This document shows, piece after piece, positions 26,532 to 34,394 of a stretch of 64,000 bases of DNA. Made by a program: the position numbers and the translations under genes. Numbering within the stretch: position 1 is the first letter of the stretch; each line of letters opens with the position of its first letter. Source of the DNA: Blautia faecis (GTDB lineage: Bacteria; Bacillota; Clostridia; Lachnospirales; Lachnospiraceae); the NCBI RefSeq assembly GCF_020554845.1, contig NZ_JAJCIA010000019.1, positions 1 to 64,000 of the forward strand, given 5' to 3'. The notes beneath the pieces were generated by a model, which saw only the letters and a program-made list of their open reading frames with translations, was not told the DNA's origin and did not search any database.

Positions 26532-27650
26532 TTGGGTGTAAAAGACCAGGGACTACAGGAGTATCTGAAAGATAACGAACGCTTTGCAGATTTTGTGAAT
26601 GGTACCTTATTTGCAGGAAAGCAGATTGTGGATCCATGTTATCTTAAGGAAGTACAAAGGAAGAAGAGAGTATCATATAAACAGTCGATTATGGCAAAAA
26701 ATATACAAAAGAAAAACAATTCTGAAAAATACGGCGAAGAGGAAATTGCCAGGGAAAAAGGTGTTTTTGAAGAGGGAGAATTCGGGGATGACAGCGCGAA
26801 GCTCATGTATCTGGAAAGAGAGCGCGATTTCCTTCGTCTCCACGATAAGCCAGGCTGTAGATTTTTGTTGGCATGTGAAGTTGAATCTGGGGCAAATTAT
26901 GAGATGCCTGTGAGATGTTTTACATATGACAGCATAGAATATACAGATCAGCTAAAAGAGTGGAAAAGAAAATCCCAGCAAATGTTTTGGGGAAGAGGAA
27001 AACGTGGGAAAAAACGGCGCCGAATCCGTCGTCCATTGCTTCCGGTATTTCATCAGGTATTATACCTGGGAGAGAAAAGGTGGAAGAGTAAGTTAAAATT
27101 ACAGGAAATGATGGACATCCCGGAAAATGTGATGAGTTTTTCAGACAGGCTTCCTGATTATGATATTTGTATGATAGATATTCATGAACAGAATCCTGAG
27201 TTGTTTCACACGGAATGGAAAGATATTTTCCAGCTTATGAAGCACAGCCGTAAAAAAGACGAATTGAGAAAATACGTAGAAGAGAGTAACGAAGAAATAC
27301 GAAAGCTAAGTCAAGAAACCAGATGGCTTTTGGCGATATTACTGGAGCAATATGAATTTGTTGATGAAGAGGTTGTGGAGGTGAAGGATATGTGTAAGGC
27401 ATGGGATGGCGCAATGCAAATGTATGCAGATGAAGCGAGAGCAGCAACGCGGAAAGAAATGAAGAAAGAGATGAAAAAAGAAATGAGAAGACAGGCCAGA
27501 GAAAAAGATCGCAGGACCGTTTTTAACATGTTTTCTCGGGGGTATTCACAGAAAGAAATTGCGGCAATTTCCGAGCTGCCGCTTAAAAAAGTACAGAAAA
27601 TGTGTGAAGGGTTTATCGAGAATACAACAATGGCAGTACATACTTCTTGA
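26532..27650 (+). CDS. Rpn-family / PD-(D/E)XK nuclease-transposase-like protein
   Basis: 372 residues from a TTG behind AAGGTGGTGA. The pattern is that of the Lachnospiraceae Rpn-like family: YLKDNERFADFVNGTLFAGKQ (N-terminal helix), a core with LLACEVESGANYEMPVRCFTYD, then LLPVFHQVLYLGEKRWK, LPDYDICMIDIHE and KHSRKKDELRKYVEE. The C-terminus has a very basic KEMKKEMKKEMRRQ helix and a helix-turn-helix-like SRGYSQKEIAAISELPLKKV. The family's usual E-N-Q nuclease position appears as E-V-E here. A Lys/Arg-rich stretch (about 155-172) is also unusual. It stands alone between two matching folded repeats, suggesting a mobile or defence unit. Confidence 0.75.
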   Translation: MGVKDQGLQEYLKDNERFADFVNGTLFAGKQIVDPCYLKEVQRKKRVSYKQSIMAKNIQKKNNSEKYGEEEIAREKGVFEEGEFGDDSAKLMYLERERDFLRLHDKPGCRFLLACEVESGANYEMPVRCFTYDSIEYTDQLKEWKRKSQQMFWGRGKRGKKRRRIRRPLLPVFHQVLYLGEKRWKSKLKLQEMMDIPENVMSFSDRLPDYDICMIDIHEQNPELFHTEWKDIFQLMKHSRKKDELRKYVEESNEEIRKLSQETRWLLAILLEQYEFVDEEVVEVKDMCKAWDGAMQMYADEARAATRKEMKKEMKKEMRRQAREKDRRTVFNMFSRGYSQKEIAAISELPLKKVQKMCEGFIENTTMAVHTS

Positions 27651-27695
27651 TTTGGATTAGAAATTACAGAATAGTAGCTGAGAAAGTTTAACGAG

Positions 27696-27786
27696 AAAAG
27701 GCATTGCAAGGAATTATATGGCGTCTGTAAACGATTTGATTTTGGAGTCAAACGTTAGGGAGAGGCTATATCCTGCAATGCCTTTT
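27696..27786. repeat. Folded repeat, right copy, flanking the Rpn-like gene
   Basis: Direct-orientation relative of 26195-26283. The outer AAAAGGCATTGCAAGGA and TCCTGCAATGCCTTTT arms pair for at least 13 bases, and AACGATTTGA/TCAAACGTT forms the inner hairpin with one bulge. Inner bases differ from the left copy yet remain paired, as expected for a selected structure. It begins 46 bases after the Rpn stop and can also serve as its terminator. Confidence 0.8.
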
Positions 27787-27827
27787 AAAATCCTTCAAAT
27801 TTATATGAAAACTGCTAACAGGTACGC

Positions 27828-28295
27828 TTATGCATCTTGTTTCTCCGGAAACATTTTCCCGAAGAGAAAACGGATCAGCGGTCCACAGTACATAAGCTGC
27901 CAGAAGAAGGCTACCGGGAAGTTCATGAAAGTGGTCTGGAGCCATACGGCAACGAACTGGGAACCCGCATTTTTAAACAAGATTGTGGCAATTAAGCTCA
28001 TGATCGGGCACATAATGCAGATGATCATAACAGAAATTGCAACTGTGATGGCGAAAGGTCTGTCTTTAGGTGTGACAATACGAAAAGCAAGCTTATGGGC
28101 AAGGTTATCAACAATAAAGAACTCCAGTACAAATGCAACCGGCCACATAATCTTCATTTCGCCGAAAGCCATGAGAAATACCTGGTTGCTCATTCCACCG
28201 ATGTTCAGGGAAATGTTGTAGCAGATCATGGCGTAGACCATAAGGAAAGCCATCATCAGAGTGAAAATAACATTTTGAAACTTAGTTTTTGGCAT
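27828..28295 (-). CDS. DUF2798-family membrane protein
   Basis: 155 residues with four predicted membrane helices (about 7-29, 43-63, 82-106 and 119-142). The two-fold repeated pattern (FMMAFLMVYAMICYN and ISVMIICIMCPIMSL) fits DUF2798 family members, for which no function is established. Transcribed toward the Rpn-like gene. Its upstream region contains two short perfect palindromes (28335-28344 and 28355-28368), suggesting control by a small dimeric repressor encoded elsewhere. Confidence 0.8.
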   Translation of the reverse strand: MPKTKFQNVIFTLMMAFLMVYAMICYNISLNIGGMSNQVFLMAFGEMKIMWPVAFVLEFFIVDNLAHKLAFRIVTPKDRPFAITVAISVMIICIMCPIMSLIATILFKNAGSQFVAVWLQTTFMNFPVAFFWQLMYCGPLIRFLFGKMFPEKQDA

Positions 28296-28334
28296 AAAAT
28301 TGTTCTCCTTTTTCTAAAAATGGGTACAAAAAAG

Positions 28335-28368
28335 ACACATGTGTTGTTCGTTATCAAGTGTACACTTG
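28335..28368. promoter_or_regulatory. Two palindromic candidate operators before the DUF2798 gene
   Basis: ACACATGTGT (28335-28344) and CAAGTGTACACTTG (28355-28368) are perfect palindromes 40-73 bases upstream of the start codon. Their size and spacing resemble MarR or TetR-family sites. No regulator gene of that kind is adjacent. The remaining stretch 28369-28612 is AT-rich with no gene; its right end should hold the tRNA promoter. Confidence 0.45.
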
Positions 28369-28612
28369 TGTCGTTTCCAATTTTATACCAGAGCTAATTT
28401 GTTATTGAATTGTTTACCGAATGATTATTATACCAGATAAATGGGAAAATGCAATAAAAAAATCGATATATAAGATGGACTAAGAAATGATAATGGGGAT
28501 TTTTTATAAGTCAGAATGCAGTTTTACTTAAGTTCCTTGGTTATATTAAACTAGTGGTTTATTGCAGAATATATAGTTCTTCTGGTAATATAAAACATGT
28601 AAGAAATCATAT

Positions 28613-28697
28613 CGGTCATTATCCCGTTAAGGAGGCGGAGCGGACTGTAAATCCGCTGTTATCATAACACGAGTGGGTTCGATTCCCTCATGGCCGA
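28613..28697 (+). tRNA. tRNA-Tyr (GUA), atypical
   Basis: 85 bases. The acceptor stem CGGTCAT/ATGGCCG has one G-T wobble; the anticodon stem GCGGA/TCCGC holds loop CTGTAAA (anticodon GTA). A long variable arm TGTTAT/ATAACA is as expected for bacterial tRNA-Tyr, and the T loop is TTCGATT. Oddities: the T stem has a T-T mismatch at the second pair, the D arm is non-standard (no A after the 5' D stem), and no CCA is encoded. It may be a normal divergent tRNA or a decaying copy. Confidence 0.75.
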
Positions 28698-28701
28698 GTA
28701 T

Positions 28702-28775
28702 ACTCCTGTAGCTCAGCTGGATAGAGCACGCGTCTACGAAGCGCGGTGTCGAGAGTTCGAATCTCCCTAGGAGTG
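28702..28775 (+). tRNA. tRNA-Arg (ACG)
   Basis: 74 bases, four bases after the tRNA-Tyr. Acceptor ACTCCTG/TAGGAGT, D arm GCTC/GAGC, anticodon stem CGCGT/GCGCG with loop CTACGAA (anticodon ACG, A34 to be converted to inosine), T loop TTCGAAT. The T stem GAGAG/CTCCC has one A-C mismatch and CCA is not encoded. Both tRNAs are mismatched at the same T-stem level. Confidence 0.88.
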
Positions 28776-28837
28776 CTTCCAATGGCAGATGTCTTGGAAT
28801 AAAGTGAATCAGGTAAGGAAATGGTGCAAAGGAAGAA

Positions 28838-28865
28838 AGCTGTCTGTGACTAGACGGCTTTTTTT
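28838..28865 (+). terminator. Terminator of the tRNA pair
   Basis: AGCTGTCTG and TAGACGGCT pair with wobbles around a short loop and run into seven T. It lies 63 bases after the tRNA-Arg. Confidence 0.8.
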
Positions 28866-29012
28866 CATTGAGATTCAACTTCTGGATTTTGAAGATGTGC
28901 TATTTGCGATGGATTTCTTACACTTTACGTAAAAAACAGGTACAGAAATTGCAGGGTGTTATAATAAATCCATATTATGAATTATGTAAAATAATCGATG
29001 GAGGATGAAGGT

Positions 29013-30464
29013 ATGAAAACAAAGCAGGCTGTAAATCCGTATCTGCCAAGCTGGGAATATGTGCCGGATGCGGAGCCGCATATTGTAGATGGACGCGTAT
29101 ACATATATGGTTCTCATGATCTTTTTAACGGCTTGAATTTCTGTCTGGGGGACTATGTATGCTGGTCGGCACCGGTGGATGATCTTGGAAACTGGCGTTA
29201 TGAGGGAATTATTTTCAAAAGAGAACAGGATCCGGCAGCGCCGAAAATCCGTCTTACAAATGGTCTGGCAGCACCGGATATGATTCAGGGACCGGACGGA
29301 AGATTTTATCTTTACTATTTTATGGGTGGCACCAAGATGATCTCTGTGGCTGTCTGTGACAAGCCGGCAGGCAAATATGAATTTTATGGTTATGTAAAAT
29401 ATGCAGACGGTATTCCTATTGGAAAGAAAGAGGAGCCGCTGCAGTTTGACCCGGGCGTTTTTATGGATGACGATGGAAAACTGTATCTTTACACAGGCTT
29501 TGCCCTTCAGGGAAATCCTCTTCTGCTTGATGGCTCCAAGCCGACTGAGCACGGTGCAATGTGCTTCGAGCTGGACCCCGCAGATATGCTTACTGTAAAA
29601 ATGGGACCGAAATACATTGGAATTGCCAGTGAGAAAGAAGCACCAGGAAGTTCTTATGAGGGACATCCCTTCCTGGAAGCAAGCTCCATGCGTAAATTCA
29701 ATGGAACCTATTACTTCATCTACAGCTCCCTGAACAGCCATGAGCTTTGCTATGCAACAAGCGATAACCCTACAGAGGGCTTTGAGTTTGGCGGTGTTCT
29801 GGTCAGCAACGGGGACATCGGCCTTCCTGGAATCACAGATGTAAAAAATGCAAGAAACTGTACCGGAAACACTCACGGAAGCCTGATCGAGATTAATGGA
29901 AGCTATTATGTTTTCTATCACAGACACAGTAACCGTAAGCAGTCTTCCCGTCAGGCCTGTGCAGAGCGCATCCGCTTTGAGAATGGCAAATTCTATCAGG
30001 CAGAGATGACCTCCTGTGGCCTGAATGACGGACCGCTTAAGGGAAAAGGAAACTATCCTTCCTATATTTCCTGTAACGTATATGGCAAAAAGGGAACCCG
30101 TTTCTTAAGTATGATCAAACATCCAAAGTCCGGACATCCATATCTGACTCAGGATGGAAAGGATCGTGAACAGGGGTCAGATCAGTATATTGCCAATATG
30201 TGTGACGGAGCAGTTGCAGGCTTCAAATATTTTGACCTGCGTGAGACCTCTAAGGTTCGTATTAATATTAAGGGAAAAGCAACTGGAGTTGTTTATTTAT
30301 CCACAGAGGAAGGCGGCAAGCCAGTGGCAAAGATTCAGGTGAAACCTTGCAAGGAACAGCACGGTTTTGCAGCTGATGTAAACGGACTCGGTGAGAAAGA
30401 GGCACTGTACTTCAGTTACAAGGGAACTGGCGCATTTAATTTTATGTCTTTTGATCTGAAGTAA
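29013..30464 (+). CDS. Glycoside hydrolase family 43 (arabinofuranosidase/xylosidase-like)
   Basis: 483 residues from the ATG at 29013, chosen because GGAGG lies about 10 bases upstream; an ATG 15 bases earlier overlaps that site. An N-terminal five-bladed propeller contains the GH43 landmarks AEPHIVDGRVYIYGSHD, LAAPDMIQGPDGRFYLYYF and YEGHPFLEASSMRKFNG, which by family knowledge carry the base, pKa-modulating Asp and acid Glu. A C-terminal beta-sandwich (about 365-483) ends the protein. No signal peptide, so it acts on imported oligosaccharides. It sits before a GPH-type symporter, which fits intracellular use of arabinose- or xylose-containing glycans (inference). Confidence 0.9.
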   Translation: MKTKQAVNPYLPSWEYVPDAEPHIVDGRVYIYGSHDLFNGLNFCLGDYVCWSAPVDDLGNWRYEGIIFKREQDPAAPKIRLTNGLAAPDMIQGPDGRFYLYYFMGGTKMISVAVCDKPAGKYEFYGYVKYADGIPIGKKEEPLQFDPGVFMDDDGKLYLYTGFALQGNPLLLDGSKPTEHGAMCFELDPADMLTVKMGPKYIGIASEKEAPGSSYEGHPFLEASSMRKFNGTYYFIYSSLNSHELCYATSDNPTEGFEFGGVLVSNGDIGLPGITDVKNARNCTGNTHGSLIEINGSYYVFYHRHSNRKQSSRQACAERIRFENGKFYQAEMTSCGLNDGPLKGKGNYPSYISCNVYGKKGTRFLSMIKHPKSGHPYLTQDGKDREQGSDQYIANMCDGAVAGFKYFDLRETSKVRINIKGKATGVVYLSTEEGGKPVAKIQVKPCKEQHGFAADVNGLGEKEALYFSYKGTGAFNFMSFDLK

Positions 30465-30574
30465 GATTCCATTAAATGTGCAGGAAATATTCTGCCCGCA
30501 AATGGCAGACAGAGCTTAAATAAAGGGAAAAAGAGTTTATATTAAGAGTCAAATAAACCCAGGAGGCGAAATAT

Positions 30575-32146
30575 TTGAACATTACTAATTTTGCAAGAAA
30601 ACTTGCAGAAAAGCCGGTTTTTAAAACAAGAATCAAATCCGATCAGGTGAAGCTTCCGGAGATTGCCATTGGATATTTTCTGGCGCCCTTTTGCGCCATG
30701 TTTGCCAATGCCATTTTCGGTGCCTATCTGAACCGTTATTATGTAGATGTACTTGGCTGGACGAAATTCGGAGCATTTGCCACACTTCTGCCAATTGTAT
30801 CTGTGATTTTCGTAGTTCTCGGAAATCTGATGATCGGGCAGTGGATCGACAACACCAGAAGTACCCAGGGAAAAGCAAGACCTTATATGATCATTGCGGC
30901 CCCCATGCTGATCATAGCCATTATTCTTATGTTTATGACACCAGCTAAGGGCAATAATGCGGTGCAGATGATCTGGATCGCAGTGTCCTATAACCTGTAC
31001 TATGCACTTGCATATCCATGTTTTTACTGTGCACACAGCTCCATGGTCTCTCTTTCTACCAGAAATTCTGAGAGCCGCGGACTTCTTGCAACACTGTCAA
31101 ATGCAGCAATGGTTGCTTCTGCCGGAGTTGGAGCCAGCATTGTAGTGCCGATCCTTCTTCAGAGCTTTCTGTTTGTGACAAAGGAAGGCGGAATTGATGT
31201 GGATGCAAGCTATTCACACTGGAGGATTATTTCCATAGTTCTTTGTCTGGTAAGTGCATTTGGCTGTATGCTGGAATATTATTTTACCAGAGAGCGTATT
31301 ACAGAGGAAACCATCAATCTGAATGTAAAGGAAGAGAAGATGCCGCTGAAAAAACAGCTGGAAGGCTGTATCCACAACAAATACTGGTGGATCATCATTC
31401 TCTATTTCCTGATTTTCCAGTTTGGCCAGCTGATCAAAAACAGTTCCATGAGCTTCTATGTAAGATGGATGTTTGACAGTGTAATTAATTCTGCAAATCC
31501 GGAGCAGACTTCCGGTGCATTAATGTCAACACTTGGTTTGGTTGGTGGAATTCCTACTGCCGTTGGTATGGTAGTGGCATGGCCAATTGCCCGTAAGCTG
31601 GGCAAAAAGAGAGCTGTTGTTACAGGACTTTGCTTCTCCGTTGTAGGCGGCCTTGTCTGTTTCCTGAATGTACACAGCTTCGGAATGGTTGCTGCAAGTA
31701 TGGTACTGAAAGGAATCGGAAGTATTCCGGCAATGTATGTGACGATGGCGCTTCTTTCTGATGTGCTGGATCACCTGGAAGCGAAAAATGGTTTCCGAAG
31801 CGATGGATTTACAATGTCTGTTTATAGCTCCATTATGGTAGGTCTTAGCGGACTCTGTATCGGTGTGCTGAACAGTCTTCTTACCTTTGCAGGCTACAGC
31901 AATACCGGCATTGCCTGCAATCCGCAGACTCTGGAAATCGTTGAAAATGTGGCAAACTATACAGGGCAGATCGTTTACCGTCAGATGGGCGGCGTGGAGC
32001 AGGTACTTGCATTCGCATTCCTGGCGGCAGATGTGATCACATATGCAGTTGTTATCATTCTTATGAGCCGTCTGGATGTAGAAAAACACATTGAAGAGGA
32101 CCAGAAAAAGATCAAAGAAAATCAGAAGAAAGCAGCTAATATCTAA
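30575..32146 (+). CDS. GPH-family glycoside/pentoside cation symporter
   Basis: 523 residues starting with TTG behind AGGAGG. About twelve membrane helices; the segments GAYLNRYYVDVLGWTKFG and GQWIDNTRSTQGKARPYMI match the loop 2-3 signature (D-x-x-R-x-x-x-G-K-x-R-P) of MelB/XylP-type symporters of the major facilitator superfamily. It would import a glycoside with Na+ or H+. It lies between GH43 and a LytTR system and upstream of GH78, so the substrate may be an arabino- or rhamno-oligosaccharide (inference). A terminator follows at 32200. Confidence 0.92.
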   Translation: MNITNFARKLAEKPVFKTRIKSDQVKLPEIAIGYFLAPFCAMFANAIFGAYLNRYYVDVLGWTKFGAFATLLPIVSVIFVVLGNLMIGQWIDNTRSTQGKARPYMIIAAPMLIIAIILMFMTPAKGNNAVQMIWIAVSYNLYYALAYPCFYCAHSSMVSLSTRNSESRGLLATLSNAAMVASAGVGASIVVPILLQSFLFVTKEGGIDVDASYSHWRIISIVLCLVSAFGCMLEYYFTRERITEETINLNVKEEKMPLKKQLEGCIHNKYWWIIILYFLIFQFGQLIKNSSMSFYVRWMFDSVINSANPEQTSGALMSTLGLVGGIPTAVGMVVAWPIARKLGKKRAVVTGLCFSVVGGLVCFLNVHSFGMVAASMVLKGIGSIPAMYVTMALLSDVLDHLEAKNGFRSDGFTMSVYSSIMVGLSGLCIGVLNSLLTFAGYSNTGIACNPQTLEIVENVANYTGQIVYRQMGGVEQVLAFAFLAADVITYAVVIILMSRLDVEKHIEEDQKKIKENQKKAANI

Positions 32147-32199
32147 TTGTTTCAGAACCTGTTTCCTGTTATACTATTCTTAGTTAACACAAGTGATTC

Positions 32200-32240
32200 C
32201 GGCTCCCTGGTGCAGTGTCACTGTGCCAGGGAGCCGTTTT
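32200..32240 (+). terminator. Terminator after the GPH symporter
   Basis: CGGCTCCCTGG (32200-32210) pairs perfectly with CCAGGGAGCCG (32226-32236) and is followed by TTTT. The loop is itself the small palindrome CAGTGTCACTG. Confidence 0.85.
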
Positions 32241-32245
32241 AGCCG

Positions 32246-32308
32246 AATAAGCTGCGAAGAAGCTATTCGATTATGAGAAGGCAGCAAAGCGGATTGGAGT
32301 ATCCGTTT
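32246..32308. repeat. Dispersed intergenic repeat, copy with AAGCGGAT hairpin
   Basis: Starts with a GCGAAG word, has TATGAG in the middle and ends in the hairpin AAGCGGAT/ATCCGTTT (32287-32294 and 32301-32308). The order and spacing match 16500-16555 in the folded cluster near the first LytTR system. It lies just before the second LytTR regulator, so both LytTR operons have a copy nearby. Confidence 0.5.
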
Positions 32309-32336
32309 GATTGAATAGGATAGGTGAGAAATAATT

Positions 32337-33047
32337 ATGATAAGAATTGCAATTGTAGAGGATGACAGGCATGACCGGGAGGCGTTGAAGAAATGCCTGA
32401 ATCGTTATGAAAAAGAGAACCAGATGAAATTTTCCGTAACAGAATTTCAGGACGGAGAGGATATTGTGACCGATTACACTGCCAGCTATGACCTTATTAT
32501 TCTGGATATTGAGATGGCTTTTCTCAATGGAATGAAAGCAGCAGAAAAAATCCGCGAGCTTGATACAAATGTAATTATTATTTTTATTACAAATATGCCT
32601 CAGTATGCCATTCAGGGATATAAGGTAAATGCGCTGGATTATATTTTGAAGCCAATTTCCTATTTTTCATTTTCAGAGAGTATGGTAAGGGCTCTGGCAA
32701 AGGTGAAGACACCGGAGAAGGAGTACATTACCATTGTTCTGAAGGGAGGTAAAAAGAAGCTGGATGTGGCGCGGATTTGTTACGTGGAGGTTCAGGACCA
32801 TGTGCTGATCTACCACACTCTGGATGGGGATTTTGAGACAAAGGGCACTATGAGGGATACAGATAATCAGTTTGATCCGAAGAAATATTTTCGGTGTAAC
32901 CGCTGTTATCTGGTAAATCTGGAATTTGTAGAGACTTATCAGGGCAGTGATATTATGGTAAACGGCGACACGATCCAGGTGAGCAGAAGCAGGCGGAAGC
33001 CCTTCCTGGATGCCCTGAATGAATATATGAATGAGGTGGAAAAATGA
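32337..33047 (+). CDS. LytTR-family response regulator
   Basis: 236 residues. Receiver domain with EDD, phospho-acceptor Asp57 in ILDIEMAF, and Lys in ILKPISYF; LytTR DNA-binding domain about 135-236 (VEVQDHVLIYHT, YFRCNRCYLVNLEFVETYQ). Overlaps the start of its kinase by 4 bases. It is a close paralogue of the regulator at 14372. Both belong to carbohydrate loci and no AgrD/AgrB-like peptide genes are adjacent, so the signal is unlikely to be a locally encoded cyclic peptide. Probably controls the GH43-symporter-GH78 genes (inference). Confidence 0.93.
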   Translation: MIRIAIVEDDRHDREALKKCLNRYEKENQMKFSVTEFQDGEDIVTDYTASYDLIILDIEMAFLNGMKAAEKIRELDTNVIIIFITNMPQYAIQGYKVNALDYILKPISYFSFSESMVRALAKVKTPEKEYITIVLKGGKKKLDVARICYVEVQDHVLIYHTLDGDFETKGTMRDTDNQFDPKKYFRCNRCYLVNLEFVETYQGSDIMVNGDTIQVSRSRRKPFLDALNEYMNEVEK

Positions 33048-34372
33048 GAGGCACAGTAGTCAACACTCCCGGATATTATTATGCCATTTCCTACTGGCTT
33101 TCTGCACTGGTAATGATTCTTGTGCATGGATGCGGGAAAAAAGATGTGTGGAAATATGTGTATGGGGTGTTGAGCTTTATCAGTATTTTTACCGTTATGT
33201 TTTTTACAGATGGAATAAAGCAGATGTTTTTCATGCCTCTTATGGTTTGTGTGTTTTTGCTGATGCTTTTGTACATCAGGATGGCAGGAGAGCTTCCATG
33301 GCGTGAAACCGGATTTTTCTGTGCGAAGGCATTTATCAACGCAGAATTTGCAGCCTCTTTGTGCTGGCAGATTCATTATTTTTATACAGGTGATTTCAGC
33401 GGTCAGGAGAAGGGGACACCAGAGCAGATGCTATGGAGAGTGCTGCATATGGTAGTTATTTATGCAGTACTATACATTCTGATTTATTTGATCGAACGTT
33501 ATCTGAAAAAGGATATTGAAGAATTGCAGATCACCCGCAGAGAATTACTGGTTGTATATTTTGTGCTGATTATGGTGTATTGTATCAGCAATGTAAGCTA
33601 TGTGGATGTAAAAAGTATTTTCAGTGCAGGAACAGCTATGGATGTGTTTATTATCCGCACACTGGCGGATCTTAGCGGTATGGCGGTGCTTTATGCTTAT
33701 CACATTCAGGTAAAAGAGATCCAGATGCGTTTTGAGAAGGATACGCTTCGGAATATTATGGATATGCAGTACAAAAATTACAAGCTTTCCAAGGAGAGTA
33801 TCGACATTGTAAATCAGAAATACCATGATCTGAAGCATCAGATCAATCTTTTAAAAAGCGGCGCAGATTCTGAAAAAGCAGGGGAATACCTGGAACAGAT
33901 GGAGCGTGAGATCAAGATTTATGAGACACAGAATAAAACGGGAAATAAGGTCCTTGATACCATTCTTACCAGTAAAAGCATGCATTGTCAGAGACATGGT
34001 ATTGAGCTGAAATTTATGGGTGAGGGGCAGCTTCTGAATTTTATGGAGGATATGGATATCAGTGCTCTTTTCGGAAATATGCTGGATAACGCTATTGAAA
34101 GTGTGGTGAAGATCAAAGACCGTCAGAAACGTTTGATTTCCCTGCACGTGATTCAGGATAAACAGTTTATCCGTATTCGCACAGAGAATTACTGTGAGGA
34201 GAATGTTCAGTTCCAGGATGGAATCCCGATCACCACCAAGAAAGATAAACGGTTCCATGGATATGGAATGAAGAGTATGAAAAAAATTGTAGAGAAGTAT
34301 GGCGGTTCAGTTATGGCGGGCAAGGCGAATAACTGGTTTGAGCTGAAGATACTGATTCCGATGAAACATTAG
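33044..34372 (+). CDS. GHKL sensor histidine kinase (AgrC-like)
   Basis: 442 residues. The N-terminal half has about six membrane helices (about 10-225), then a coiled-coil dimerisation helix with phospho-acceptor His261 in YHDLKHQI. The C-terminal GHKL ATPase domain has FGNMLDNAIESVV (N box) and FHGYGMKSMKKIVEKYGG (G box). It shares a 4-base overlap with its regulator. It is the intact counterpart of the broken kinase at 15084 and served to locate that gene's nonsense codon. GH78 follows 22 bases later. Confidence 0.93.
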   Translation: MRGTVVNTPGYYYAISYWLSALVMILVHGCGKKDVWKYVYGVLSFISIFTVMFFTDGIKQMFFMPLMVCVFLLMLLYIRMAGELPWRETGFFCAKAFINAEFAASLCWQIHYFYTGDFSGQEKGTPEQMLWRVLHMVVIYAVLYILIYLIERYLKKDIEELQITRRELLVVYFVLIMVYCISNVSYVDVKSIFSAGTAMDVFIIRTLADLSGMAVLYAYHIQVKEIQMRFEKDTLRNIMDMQYKNYKLSKESIDIVNQKYHDLKHQINLLKSGADSEKAGEYLEQMEREIKIYETQNKTGNKVLDTILTSKSMHCQRHGIELKFMGEGQLLNFMEDMDISALFGNMLDNAIESVVKIKDRQKRLISLHVIQDKQFIRIRTENYCEENVQFQDGIPITTKKDKRFHGYGMKSMKKIVEKYGGSVMAGKANNWFELKILIPMKH

Positions 34373-34394
34373 ACGATTTTTAGGAGGAAAGATA

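Noticed and set aside
26133-27827. Classical insertion sequence at the Rpn-like gene
   Set aside because: No terminal inverted repeats with target duplications and no DDE or HUH transposase motifs; the flanking repeats are direct and folded.
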